From the NCBI GenBank assembly GCA_934647165.1, contig CAKUFA010000013.1:1-62259 (forward strand): 62,259 nt of DNA, read 5' to 3'. The notes under the pieces are model-generated. The model saw only the letters and a list, made by a program, of their open reading frames with translations. It ran no database searches and had not been told where the DNA came from. A program made the translations under genes and the position numbers. Positions 42,523 through 51,726 of the stretch are shown here, piece after piece. Within the stretch, counting starts at the first letter, position 1. Every line of letters starts with the position of its first letter. This stretch comes from an uncultured Clostridia bacterium. Its GTDB lineage: Bacteria; Bacillota; Clostridia; Christensenellales; Aristaeellaceae.

Positions 42523-43613
42523 TTGCTCTCCTCCTTGAAAACCCAGCGGTTCTGCACCTGGTAATTCACAAAATAGAGCAGCGTGTCGCACACAGCCTTG
42601 GCAATGCCTGCGTTCCAGCCGATGTGTTCCAGCAGCACCACGCACAGGTTGCTCACGCAAATGACGGCCACGCACAAAAGCGCATAGCGCCACACCGCGG
42701 TTTTCGCGCTGCTTTTCAGCTTGAAGACGAACGAGCGGTTCAGCAAAAAGTTGACCACCGACGACACAATGCGCGCCAGAAAGCCGCTGGCCCACAGAAC
42801 CCCGTCGTGGTTGATGCCGGCGATACCCTGCAAAACCGCATCCCGCAAAAGCCAGGCAAGCCCCTGATCGATGCCAACGCACAGAAGGCTTGTGCCCATG
42901 AATTTCACAAAGCTGCCCAGAATTACCTTGTAGATGCGGTAACTGTCCCGGATGGGGTGAAAGTGCGAGCCCGCGTTGTCATTTTCGTAGATGGTTTCAA
43001 TGGTCACGGGAATCATGGGAATGTTGTCCCGCGCGCAGGCGATGAGCACCTTCATTTCATATTCGTAGCGTTCTCCCTCCACGGCGATCATGAAGGGCAG
43101 CTCCTCCCGCGGGAAGGCACGCAGCCCTGTCTGCGTGTCCGGCAGCCATTGGCCGTAAAGCAAGCGGAAGATCACGCTGGTGGTGCGGTTGCCCATGCGG
43201 GAGCGGGGCGGCACGTTGGGCAGGGTGAAGTCGCGGCTGCCGAGATACAGCGCGCGGCCGGTGCCCTCGCACAGCTTCTGGGCCAGTTTCCAGCAGTCCT
43301 CCACGGTGTGCTGGCCGTCCGCATCAGCGGTAATTACGCCTGCGCAGTCCGGGCAGTTTTCCAGGATCCACTGATAGCCTGTTTTCAGCGCAACGCCCTT
43401 GCCGTGGTTCACATCATGGTGCAGCACTGTGCAGCCGGGCATGGCGCTCAGGTCGTCAAAGATGGGCTGCGCCATTTCACTGGATCCGTCGTCCACCACC
43501 ACCAGGCGCTCAAAACCGCGCTGATGCAGCCGGGTGATGTAGTCGGGCAGCCGATTGTCCGGTTCAAGGGAAGGAATTAAAATGACGGCCTTTTCAGGGG
43601 TCAGCGTTTCCAT
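42519..43613 (-). CDS. GT2 glycosyltransferase fused to a GtrA membrane domain
   Basis: The 364-residue protein joins an N-terminal family 2 glycosyltransferase (AVILIPSLEPD, VVVDDGSSE, the DxD motif ITADADGQH) of the dolichyl-phosphate-sugar type to a C-terminal GtrA module with four membrane spans (from about VKFMGTSLLCVGIDQGLAW). It probably makes and flips a polyprenyl-linked sugar for envelope decoration. The ATG at 43613 is chosen over the one at 43625 because the latter abuts AGAGG. It lies 84 bases after the M1 peptidase gene and leads the glycosidase group. Confidence 0.92.
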   Translation of the reverse strand: METLTPEKAVILIPSLEPDNRLPDYITRLHQRGFERLVVVDDGSSEMAQPIFDDLSAMPGCTVLHHDVNHGKGVALKTGYQWILENCPDCAGVITADADGQHTVEDCWKLAQKLCEGTGRALYLGSRDFTLPNVPPRSRMGNRTTSVIFRLLYGQWLPDTQTGLRAFPREELPFMIAVEGERYEYEMKVLIACARDNIPMIPVTIETIYENDNAGSHFHPIRDSYRIYKVILGSFVKFMGTSLLCVGIDQGLAWLLRDAVLQGIAGINHDGVLWASGFLARIVSSVVNFLLNRSFVFKLKSSAKTAVWRYALLCVAVICVSNLCVVLLEHIGWNAGIAKAVCDTLLYFVNYQVQNRWVFKEESK

Positions 43614-43696
43614 GGTAAAACTCATCCTCTCTAAGATGTATCAAAAAGTGGCTTTCCTGTTTGTCTCGTGCATACGGCTGGGGTTCATTGGGGCAG

Positions 43697-45229
43697 TCAG
43701 CTCATATGGGTGTCCAGATAATCGGCCATTAGCTCTGTCAAATCCATGCCTGCGTGTTCGCTTAGGATCTGTGTCAGATCCTCCCGTGTGGCCAGGGCAA
43801 AGCGGAAGCTTGTCTGATAGTCCTGCAAAGCCGCATCCAGTCCGGCTTTGCCAAGGTGCGTTTCCAGCGCCATCCATAGCGCCGCACCGCGGCGATAGAC
43901 AACCTGGGTGTATTCCGTCAGGTCACTGAAATAGCTGATAGGGCTGCCGGGCGTCACATCTCGGGGAATGGTCATGCGCAGCGCTGTCTCAATGCGTTGA
44001 TAAGCAGCGCTGTTCCGGCTGTCTTCGCCATAATAGCGGCCGATATAGTCCATCAACGCGTATTCGCAAAGGCTTTCATCCTGCCAGGGCTGATTCACGC
44101 TGTCGGATCCCACCATGGCATACCACCACTGGTGCGCCACCTCGTGGGCAATGGAAAACTCCAGCGTCTGTCCGCCATTGGTTACCATTCTGGAGGAAAT
44201 CATCCCCATTCGTGGATACTCCATGCCGCTGAAGGGAAAATCAACCTCCGCAACGGTCAGGCTTGGATAAAGGAAGGCGCCGTAGTGCTCCTCGTAGCAG
44301 CGCAGCGATTGTTTGGCATATCGAAGCATCTCTCGCGCCCGAGCGCGCTCCCTGGCGCAGGCAATGACCATCACGCCCTCTTCCATGCCGGTCGCCATTT
44401 CGTATTGGTCGCTGACGACAAGGGCAAAATCCCGCACCGCATGGGCGGTAAAAGCGTATACTACGCCGTCTTTGGTGCGCATGGGCTCAGCGTATCCGGT
44501 GGCTGCGGCCCGGAAGCCTTCAGGCATCGTCAGGCGTACCGTCCAGTTGGCACACTCGCTCAGAAACGGATCGCCGATGGAGCTGTATGCATCCGTGCGC
44601 CACGCACCGTTCTCCCACACTGTCGGGGTGGGAAAAACGTTGCCCAGCATCCACAGCCCGTCATGCACGCCAAAGCGGCTGGCACAGGTGGGAATATGCA
44701 CATGATAGCGCAGCGTTACCTGCCGGGTTTCATCCGGCTGCCAGGGCGCTGCAAGCGGCAGGGTCAGCACAGTGCGGGCAGTGTCCTGCCATGCATGGGC
44801 AACGGATGCGCCGTCCACCTCTGCGCTGTCCAGCAGCAGCCCGCCGGTTGAAAAGCCTTCGGGATAGCAGCTGTCAAACAGTTCGTCCGTCGCGGCGGGC
44901 GAGGTGTCCTCGCTCAGATACGCGCCTGTGTAGCTGCGCAGCACCACGCTGCTTTGCGTGTCTCCTGTGCGGTTGCGGATGGTTAACGTCTGCACGGCAG
45001 TCAGCTGTTTTTTGGCTGCGTCCAGCGTTGCCTCAACGGTAATCGCATCCATGCCGGCAGCTGCGTGCAGAAGTTCGTCGCTTTCCGGTGGAAGCTGTCC
45101 CTTGGGCTGCCATACATCCCAGCCGGCGGCCCATAAAAGAAGCGCGGCGAGCAGCATAAGCCCAAGTACAATCAGCAGCGCAATGTTCCGCGCCTTACGC
45201 TTTTCAGCTTGCGTCAGGGTATCCTTCAT
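43697..45229 (-). CDS. Membrane-anchored M1 family metallopeptidase
   Basis: M1 peptidases remove N-terminal residues with a single zinc. The 510-residue protein has one N-terminal membrane span (IALLIVLGLMLLAALLLWAAG) and an extracellular catalytic domain with FSGMEYPRMG (the GxMEN-like motif with Tyr for Asn) and HEVAHQWW followed 18 residues later by the zinc-binding Glu (QDESLCEYA). AAAGGAG precedes the ATG at 45229, and the promoter at 45264-45292 excludes the longer frame. Confidence 0.93.
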   Translation of the reverse strand: MKDTLTQAEKRKARNIALLIVLGLMLLAALLLWAAGWDVWQPKGQLPPESDELLHAAAGMDAITVEATLDAAKKQLTAVQTLTIRNRTGDTQSSVVLRSYTGAYLSEDTSPAATDELFDSCYPEGFSTGGLLLDSAEVDGASVAHAWQDTARTVLTLPLAAPWQPDETRQVTLRYHVHIPTCASRFGVHDGLWMLGNVFPTPTVWENGAWRTDAYSSIGDPFLSECANWTVRLTMPEGFRAAATGYAEPMRTKDGVVYAFTAHAVRDFALVVSDQYEMATGMEEGVMVIACARERARAREMLRYAKQSLRCYEEHYGAFLYPSLTVAEVDFPFSGMEYPRMGMISSRMVTNGGQTLEFSIAHEVAHQWWYAMVGSDSVNQPWQDESLCEYALMDYIGRYYGEDSRNSAAYQRIETALRMTIPRDVTPGSPISYFSDLTEYTQVVYRRGAALWMALETHLGKAGLDAALQDYQTSFRFALATREDLTQILSEHAGMDLTELMADYLDTHMS

Positions 45230-45263
45230 GGCCGCTCCTTTCCTGCTGAACAAGCCGTTGTTC

Positions 45264-45292
45264 ATTATACACCTTTTTTCTGCCGTTGCCAA
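45264..45292 (-). promoter_or_regulatory. Sigma-A promoter of the M1 peptidase gene
   Basis: Minus strand: TTGGCA (45287-45292), 17-base spacer, TATAAT (45264-45269). Confidence 0.83.
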
Positions 45293-45306
45293 CCGCTCAG
45301 GCACGA

Positions 45307-45789
45307 TCAGCGGCAGAGCGGGGCGATGGTTGCCTTCACGCAATCAATCAGGGCGTCTGTGGCCAGGATGACCTGGCATCCGCGAACGCCTGCACTTACG
45401 CTCAGACGCGGCTGCTCCCGGCAGCTTTCATCCACGTAGGTGGGAAAGGACTTCTTCATGCCGATGGGGCTGCATCCGCCACGCAGATAGCCTGTCAGGG
45501 GCAGCAGCTCTTTTTGCGGCAGCATGCTCACGCTTTTGTTGCCGCTTGCCCGTGCCACAGCCTTCAAATCGAGCTCCTTTTCCACAGGCAAAACGCACAC
45601 CAGGTGGCTTTGCTTGTCACCGCACAGCACCAGCGTTTTGTAAATCATCTGCGGATCAAGCCCGGTTTTTCCGGCCACCAGCTTGCCGTCAAAGTTGTCG
45701 TTCTCCACGGAATATTCGCGGGTTTCGTAGGGAATGTGCAGCGCGTCTAGATGACGCAGCACGTTGGTTTTTATGGTCTTGGCCATCAT
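45307..45789 (-). CDS. ybaK: Cys-tRNA(Pro) deacylase YbaK
   Basis: YbaK hydrolyses cysteine wrongly loaded on tRNA(Pro). The 160-residue protein has the family start KTNVLRHLDALHIPYETREY, the lysine-containing VYKTLVL-type strand (MIYKTLVLCGD) and the loop GYLRGGCSPIGMKK near the substrate site. Length is normal. GGAGGTATGC precedes the ATG. It is a single gene with its own promoter and a leader of about 135 bases. Confidence 0.94.
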   Translation of the reverse strand: MMAKTIKTNVLRHLDALHIPYETREYSVENDNFDGKLVAGKTGLDPQMIYKTLVLCGDKQSHLVCVLPVEKELDLKAVARASGNKSVSMLPQKELLPLTGYLRGGCSPIGMKKSFPTYVDESCREQPRLSVSAGVRGCQVILATDALIDCVKATIAPLCR

Positions 45790-45931
45790 GCATACCTCCG
45801 AAAAGACCGATCAAATGCGGTTCCGCAGCCATGCTGCAAGGGAAAACAGCTGCCTGAATCATGGCGGAAGGCGCTTTTTTCCAGCATGTTTGCGCTGCGT
45901 TTCATGCGTTTTTGGCATGGAACGATACGCA

Positions 45932-45960
45932 ATGATACCACAGGCACGAAGCGGAGGCAA
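45932..45960 (-). promoter_or_regulatory. Sigma-A promoter of ybaK
   Basis: Minus strand: TTGCCT (45955-45960), 17-base spacer, TATCAT (45932-45937). The leader to 45790 can form several small hairpins but matches no riboswitch I know. Confidence 0.75.
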
Positions 45961-46100
45961 GAAAAACAACGCTTTTTTCACACTTTTACAAATTGGAAAC
46001 AATCACGGAACGTGTGAAAAAGGATGCTTGCGGAGCTGAAAAAACCCACTAATTTGCATGAAAAAGTATGGCAAAATGCGTTTTGGGGCAGAATCACAAA

Positions 46101-46129
46101 TTGACAGGAGCGTGAAAGCGTTGTAAAAT
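46101..46129 (+). promoter_or_regulatory. Sigma-A promoter of the 46168 operon
   Basis: Consensus TTGACA (46101-46106), 17-base spacer, TAAAAT (46124-46129). Upstream, TTTTTCACAC (45974) and GTGTGAAAAA (46012) form an inverted repeat with a 28-base gap. Confidence 0.85.
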
Positions 46130-46167
46130 ATGCTGGGTAGGTTGATTTTTTGAAGGAGGAACGAGAA

Positions 46168-46914
46168 ATGGGCATCATTCCGTCCCGCAATTTGGAAGAA
46201 CAGCGCCGCGAGGAAAACGGCGTGGAATATTTTGATAGAGGCGTTCTGACTGGACGCAATGGCCGTAAATATGACCGCTATGCGATTAAAACCCATTTTG
46301 TGGAAGTGGGCGAGGATCAGGCGGAACTTGTGCGCAAATACGTGCTGCCTATTGCCAAACCAGGCGACATGCTCTCCTTTGGCGCAAAGGTGATGGCCAT
46401 GTGCACCCGCAATGTGAAGACCCGCGATGAAGTGAAACCCGGCTTCTGGGCGAATCACCTGTGGCGGTTTGCGGGCATCAATACCACGGGTGTGGGCATG
46501 CACGAGCCTTACAAGCTGCAGCTGGTGATTGATATGTGCGGTTTGCCGCGGGTGCTGTTTGCAGCGTTTGTATCCGCCGTCACCAGACCCTTTGGCGTGC
46601 ATGGACTGTTCTACAAAATCTGCGGCAAGGGCGTGGGCGGCATCGACGGGTTCTATTTCCGCTCCAGCTTTGACCGCTATAAGCAGCTGGCGCTTATCAA
46701 TCCACCGAATCCGGTGGAATTGTGCAACGCGCTGGAGAAGGAGACCGGCATCCCGGTGGTGCTGATGGACGCCAACGACATTGAGCAGAACCAGCTGGGC
46801 AAGTGCGATGATTTCCCCCTGACGGATGAAGAAATTCAGGATGCGATGAAGGACAATCCTTCCGGACAGGGCGATGAGCTGACGCCTTTGATTCTGATTC
46901 GTCCGGTGGCATAA
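46168..46914 (+). CDS. F420-0:gamma-glutamyl ligase-like protein
   Basis: The 248-residue protein resembles the Firmicutes branch of coenzyme F420-0:L-glutamate ligase (CofE-like): RYAIKTHFVEVGED, KPGDMLSFGAKV, GVGMHEPYKLQL, KGVGGIDGFYFRSS and VVLMDANDIEQNQLG (key parts). CofE adds glutamate to F420-0 with GTP, but most Clostridia do not make F420, so this branch may act on another molecule. AAGGAGGA lies 7 bases before the ATG at 46168. The next genes follow closely. Confidence 0.7.
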   Translation: MGIIPSRNLEEQRREENGVEYFDRGVLTGRNGRKYDRYAIKTHFVEVGEDQAELVRKYVLPIAKPGDMLSFGAKVMAMCTRNVKTRDEVKPGFWANHLWRFAGINTTGVGMHEPYKLQLVIDMCGLPRVLFAAFVSAVTRPFGVHGLFYKICGKGVGGIDGFYFRSSFDRYKQLALINPPNPVELCNALEKETGIPVVLMDANDIEQNQLGKCDDFPLTDEEIQDAMKDNPSGQGDELTPLILIRPVA

Positions 46915-46957
46915 ACACCAAGGCAGCGCGGCGATGCCTGCGTATAGGGGGAGAAAC

Positions 46958-47800
46958 GTGACTCTGATGAAGAATGGGAAGAACCGTATTCGGGCAGCGC
47001 TTGCGGCGCTGCTCCTTTTCTTGAGCCTGTGCGGCTGCGCTGGGGCAGAGGGAGAAAAGCCCTTGATGGAGGTGCACCAGCTGATGCTGGGCTGTGCGGA
47101 TGGATATTTTATCCGCCTGGGGGATGTGGCCATTGCCATTGACTGCGGACGGGATGACGGCGACACGGCGGAGCGCGCCCTGGAAGCGCTGCGGCAGGCA
47201 GGATGCGAAAAGCTGACGGCCTACATTGCCACCCATTACCACGACGATCATGCGGGCAACATGCGGGAAATTCTTGCAGCTTTCGGCACGGAAGATACGT
47301 TCGTCTTCGGCCCGACGGAAACGTATCCGAAGAAATACGGCACGCTGCCGGTGGGCGTGTGGCGCGAGATGAAGGCAGGGGACGAGCTGAGCTTTGGCGG
47401 CATGACCATCAAATGCGTGGGGCCGGACAAGCTGGAGGGCCGGGGCGGCATCAACAAGGATTCGCTGAATTTTGTGGTGCGCTACGGGGCACGCTCCTTC
47501 CTGTTTACGGGGGACTATGTGCGCAGTCATCCTGTGGCGGACGGTTATCGCGACGATGTGACGAACGTAGATGTGCTGAAGTTTCCGCACCATGGCCTGC
47601 GCCCCTTCTGCATTGATCCCTGGGTGCTGATGCAGGTGAATCCGAAAATCATCCTGATCCCCGGCGCGACGGTGGGACCGGTGATGCAGCTTGCGGAAAA
47701 ATACGGCGTGGACGCGAAGGTCTATTCCATCGGCGATGGTCACATGGTTATCACCACCGATGGGGAAACACTGGAAGTTGCAACCCATGTGGGCGAGTGA
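46958..47800 (+). CDS. Metallo-beta-lactamase fold lipoprotein (ComEC/Rec2-like)
   Basis: The 280-residue product has a lipoprotein-like signal ending LLFLSLCGC and a metallo-beta-lactamase domain with THYHDDHAGN (HxHxDH), FTGDY and FPHHGLR, as in the ComEC/Rec2-like hydrolase group. The zinc ligands look complete, so it should be an exported hydrolase; substrate unknown. The GTG at 46958 has GGGGGAG four bases before it; the ATG at 46967 is an alternative with wider spacing. It is 18 bases before mnmG. Confidence 0.87.
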   Translation: MTLMKNGKNRIRAALAALLLFLSLCGCAGAEGEKPLMEVHQLMLGCADGYFIRLGDVAIAIDCGRDDGDTAERALEALRQAGCEKLTAYIATHYHDDHAGNMREILAAFGTEDTFVFGPTETYPKKYGTLPVGVWREMKAGDELSFGGMTIKCVGPDKLEGRGGINKDSLNFVVRYGARSFLFTGDYVRSHPVADGYRDDVTNVDVLKFPHHGLRPFCIDPWVLMQVNPKIILIPGATVGPVMQLAEKYGVDAKVYSIGDGHMVITTDGETLEVATHVGE

Positions 47801-47818
47801 AGCAGGGGGGAATGCGCA

Positions 47819-49690
47819 ATGGCTGACCTTGTGGTGATTGGCGGTGGACATGCCGGGTGCGAAGCGGCGCTGGCGGCAGCGCGCATGGGCATTGACACGC
47901 TGCTGTTGACCCTGAACATGGACGGCGTGGCGCTGATGGCCTGCAACCCGGTGATCGGCGGAAGCGCCAAGGGGCACCTTGTGCGGGAACTGGACGCGCT
48001 GGGCGGCGAGATGGCGCTGGCGATAGACGACACGTTTCTGCAAAGCAGAATGCTCAACACCAGCAAAGGTCCCGCGGTGCATGCCCTGCGTGCGCAGGCG
48101 GACAAGCAGGCTTATCAGAACCGCATGCGCCGGGCGTTGATGACGCAGGAACGCCTGACGGTCCGGCAGGGGGAAGCCAAGACCATTGAAGTGGAGAATG
48201 GCCGCGTGTGTGCCGTGACCACAGTGACCGGCCAGCGCATTGCATGCGGGGCGGTGGTGGTTGCCACCGGCGTGTACCTCAAGGGACGCATTATCATAGG
48301 CGAAGCCAGCTGGGACGGCGGCCCACAGGGATTGCAGAACGCTTCGTATCTATCCCAATCGTTGCAGGAAATGGGCTTTGCACTGCGGCGCTTCAAAACC
48401 GGCACTCCTGCCCGGGTGGATGAGCGCTCCATTGATTTTGACGAGATGGAGCTTCAGCCCGGCGATGAACCGGTGACGCCCTTTTCCTTTATGACGGACA
48501 AGGGGCTGCAAAACCGCCGCGCCTGCTATCTGACATGGACCAATGAAGAGACGCACCGCATTATCCGGGAAAACCTGCACCGTGCACCGCTGTACAGCGG
48601 CAAAATCCACGGCGTGGGCCCTCGCTACTGTCCGTCGATTGAGGACAAAATCGTCCGCTTTGCCGATAAGGACAGGCATCAGGTATTTCTGGAGCCGGAG
48701 GGCATGGCAAGCCTGGAGTGGTATGTGCAGGGCATGTCCTCCTCCTTGCCGGAAGATGTGCAATGGCAGATGTATCGCACCATTCCTGGCCTTCGCCGGG
48801 CGGAGCTTGTGCGGCTTGCCTATGCTATCGAGTATGACTGTATCGATAGCCGGGAGCTGCGCCCGACGCTGGAGGCGCTGCGCCTGAACGGCCTGTTCTT
48901 TGCCGGGCAGATTAACGGCACCTCCGGCTATGAAGAGGCGGCCTGCCAGGGATTGCTGGCGGGTATGAACGCTGCGTTGAAGCTGCAGGGCAAAGCGCCT
49001 GTGGTGCTGACGCGGGACATGGCCTACATCGGCGTTTTGACGGATGATTTGACCACCAAGGGCACGGATGAGCCTTATCGCATGATGACATCCCGTGCCG
49101 AGCACCGCTTGCAGCTGCGGCAGGACAACGCTGATTTGCGCCTGACCCGCATCGGCTATGAAGCGGGACTCGCCAGCGAGGAGCGCATGGAGCGCGTGAT
49201 CAAGAAGGAGATGGACACAGGACGCCTGAAGACCAGGCTGCACGAGGTGCGTTATCCGCCAACGCAGGAGAGGACGGCATGGCTCAGTGCTCACGGGCAG
49301 CCGGATACGCCCGGAGGACTCTCCGCGGAGGAGCTGCTGAAAAGACCGGAGATCGGCATGCACGACCTGGATGCGTTGGATGGGCAATGGACGGCCTATA
49401 CCGCTCCAGCGCGGGAACAGGCGGAAATTGCCGTGAAGTATGCCGGATATCTGGAGCGGCAGGATGCGCTTTTGCGCCGCGCGCGCGCCATGGAGGACGT
49501 CCTTCTGCCGGAGGATGCGCCTTATGACCAGATTACGGGATTGCGCATTGAAGCAAGGCAGAAGCTGCAAAAACAAAAACCCCGTTCGCTGGCGGCTGCC
49601 AGCCGCATTCCGGGGGTATCACCGGCGGACGTGGCGGTGCTGATGGTGTGGCTGGAGCGACAAAGCGCTTTGCTGAAAGCAAAAGCGTAA
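47819..49690 (+). CDS. mnmG: tRNA uridine-5-carboxymethylaminomethyl modification enzyme MnmG
   Basis: MnmG works with the GTPase MnmE to modify the wobble uridine of several tRNAs, using FAD and methylene-tetrahydrofolate. The 623-residue length is normal. Visible are GGGHAGCEAALAAARMG at the N-terminus, the family motif CNPVIGGSAKGHLVRELDALGG (key parts), GPRYCPSIEDK and FAGQINGTSGYEEAACQG. GGGGGGAA lies before the ATG. mnmE is not adjacent, unlike the usual mnmE-mnmG order of Firmicutes near the origin. Confidence 0.97.
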   Translation: MADLVVIGGGHAGCEAALAAARMGIDTLLLTLNMDGVALMACNPVIGGSAKGHLVRELDALGGEMALAIDDTFLQSRMLNTSKGPAVHALRAQADKQAYQNRMRRALMTQERLTVRQGEAKTIEVENGRVCAVTTVTGQRIACGAVVVATGVYLKGRIIIGEASWDGGPQGLQNASYLSQSLQEMGFALRRFKTGTPARVDERSIDFDEMELQPGDEPVTPFSFMTDKGLQNRRACYLTWTNEETHRIIRENLHRAPLYSGKIHGVGPRYCPSIEDKIVRFADKDRHQVFLEPEGMASLEWYVQGMSSSLPEDVQWQMYRTIPGLRRAELVRLAYAIEYDCIDSRELRPTLEALRLNGLFFAGQINGTSGYEEAACQGLLAGMNAALKLQGKAPVVLTRDMAYIGVLTDDLTTKGTDEPYRMMTSRAEHRLQLRQDNADLRLTRIGYEAGLASEERMERVIKKEMDTGRLKTRLHEVRYPPTQERTAWLSAHGQPDTPGGLSAEELLKRPEIGMHDLDALDGQWTAYTAPAREQAEIAVKYAGYLERQDALLRRARAMEDVLLPEDAPYDQITGLRIEARQKLQKQKPRSLAAASRIPGVSPADVAVLMVWLERQSALLKAKA

Positions 49691-49839
49691 AGAATCGTGT
49701 TTAAGGCCGATTTTTAGCTTGTTTTGCAGTCCATTCGCTGTATGATGAAACATAGGGTTGAAAAAACGACGCTTCTACGCCGTGCTGTGCTAAGACGCGT
49801 CGCCACGGCAGACTTAGGCAACGCGGCGGAGATGTGAAA

Positions 49840-51726
49840 ATGATGAACGCACAAGAGATAGAGGAATTCTTTGCGGAATATCTTGAGCGAAGCAACCAAT
49901 ATGTTGAAATTACGGAGCGGATGGTTCGGGAAAACACACCGGAGAAGTGGGCGCAGCATGCGAAGGAAAGCGCAGAGCAGGTGGGGGAGCTGTATCAAAA
50001 GAACCTGCCGGGTGTGAAGAATCTGCTTGCTATGCTGGACAGCGAGATGACGGAGGAACAATATGACGCGCTGTATCAGCAGCTGAAAAAGATGTATTTG
50101 GGTCAGCATGTGGATATGTTTCTCATGAGCGCGTGCATTCACGCCATTTTACCCTATTATGAGGCGAAACATGATGTGGAGGCGCTGGGCTTTTGCTATA
50201 TCGGCCTGGCGTTTTGCAACATTGAGCTTTCACGCATGTTTGTGAAGTCCTACGGCGAACGGGCGCTTTATTATTACAAAAAGGTTTTTTCCTTGCAGGA
50301 TGAGGCGGCTGCCCTTGGCGATCCCTCTGCGCTTAGGTGGGTTGCAGTCGGCTATGCAAACGCTGTGATGGTGCTCAGCGTGACCGGCGGCGTGTCAATG
50401 GAAGAAACCGTGCAGATCTGGCACCAGGCGCAGGCATACCTGGAAAGCGATCTGTTCAAGGCGGCGGAGGACAAGGCGCCTGCGGCCAAGCGGCTGTTGG
50501 CCAATTATATAGAGCGCTTTTCTGTGGAAGGGTACGGCATTTTCCGTGCGTGCTACGAGAATGAAAAAAACAAGCCGCCGCTGCTGAAAGACCTGGCGGT
50601 GCTCAGTGAGCGCGCCTATGAAAAGGCGTGCCGGGAGGGCAAACTGGACGAGCAGGCGGAGCTTATGCTTGCACACGAGGAATATCTGCTGGACTATGGC
50701 AGCATCAGTGTGGACGACGCTTTCTGCATGGTGAAGCAATACATGCAAGAGCGGCGGAAGACGCTGGACATGCGCAAGGACGACGCCATTTCTTTCTATG
50801 TGAGCTATCTGGTGGAGCTGGGCGCGCTGCTGCCGAAAGTTTCCCTGCCGGAAGGACAGAAGGTTTGCCTGTGGCGGCAGGGATTGAGAATGTTTGAGCA
50901 GTTCATTCGAGAATATGACCGGGATGCAAGCAGCACCTATTCCCTGAACAATGTGCTGTGGAGCATTGCGTTTATTCCATCCCTGTATTTATATATCCGC
51001 ACGCCGGAAGATAAAATCAATCTGCTCTACCACTTTGTCATTCAGCGGCAGGTGGGCACGTATCTCCACTCGCAAATGGTGGCGCAGTACAGCAAAGCTG
51101 TGCTGGAGGTGGTGCTGGATCAAGCGCCGGAGCTGCTGATTGGTTTCCGGGATATACGGAGCGCACAGGAAGCGGTGGAACGGCGGGAAGAGCTGATCCG
51201 TTTTGCTTTTGATGCGGCGCTTTTGCATGACATTGGCAAAAACAGCATGCTTGATTTGATTGACACACAGACACGGCCGCTGCTGCCCATGGAGTTTGAG
51301 CTGATTTGCTGCCACCCGGACAAGGGCGCGGAGCTGCTGGCTTTTGACAAAGACCTGACACAGTTTTGCGATGTTGCGCGGGGACATCACCGCTTTTACA
51401 ACGGCAAGGGCGGATATCCGGAAAACTTTGATAACTGTGCGTCGCCTGATCGAATTATCATTGATTTGGTGACGCTTTGCGACTGCCTAGACGCCGCAAC
51501 GGACCGCATTAGCCGCAACTACCGCAAGGCCAAAACGGTGCGGCAGGTTTTGCAGGAATTTATGGAAGGCGCAGGCACACGGTACAACCCGGATCTTGTG
51601 CGCCTGATGATTGAAAACGAAACGCTTGTTGACACCCTGAGCAAAATGGCCGAAAACGGTCGAAATTGCTTTGGCGTGCAGTTGTGCCGAAAGAAACGTG
51701 AGAAATGGACTATTACACCGAGCTGA
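49840..51726 (+). CDS. HD-GYP-type phosphodiesterase with helical N-terminal region
   Basis: The 628-residue protein has a long helical N-terminal half with TPR-like pairs and, from about residue 455, an HD-GYP-like domain: LLHDIGKNSML, ICCHPDKGAELL, ARGHHRFYNGKGGYP and DLVTLCDCLDAATD. HD-GYP enzymes degrade cyclic di-GMP; the GYP triad appears here as the KGGYP segment. ATG at 49840 is 8 bases from GGCGGAG; the GTG at 49834 is too close. A promoter-like TTGTTT-16-TATGAT lies at 49719-49746. The downstream gene, overlapping its end, was a diguanylate cyclase and is now broken. Confidence 0.87.
   Translation: MMNAQEIEEFFAEYLERSNQYVEITERMVRENTPEKWAQHAKESAEQVGELYQKNLPGVKNLLAMLDSEMTEEQYDALYQQLKKMYLGQHVDMFLMSACIHAILPYYEAKHDVEALGFCYIGLAFCNIELSRMFVKSYGERALYYYKKVFSLQDEAAALGDPSALRWVAVGYANAVMVLSVTGGVSMEETVQIWHQAQAYLESDLFKAAEDKAPAAKRLLANYIERFSVEGYGIFRACYENEKNKPPLLKDLAVLSERAYEKACREGKLDEQAELMLAHEEYLLDYGSISVDDAFCMVKQYMQERRKTLDMRKDDAISFYVSYLVELGALLPKVSLPEGQKVCLWRQGLRMFEQFIREYDRDASSTYSLNNVLWSIAFIPSLYLYIRTPEDKINLLYHFVIQRQVGTYLHSQMVAQYSKAVLEVVLDQAPELLIGFRDIRSAQEAVERREELIRFAFDAALLHDIGKNSMLDLIDTQTRPLLPMEFELICCHPDKGAELLAFDKDLTQFCDVARGHHRFYNGKGGYPENFDNCASPDRIIIDLVTLCDCLDAATDRISRNYRKAKTVRQVLQEFMEGAGTRYNPDLVRLMIENETLVDTLSKMAENGRNCFGVQLCRKKREKWTITPS

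Noticed and set aside
45974..46021. Inverted repeat TTTTTCACAC/GTGTGAAAAA upstream of the F420-ligase-like gene as an operator
   Set aside because: The arms are A/T-rich and 28 bases apart and do not overlap the promoter; too weak to call a regulatory site.
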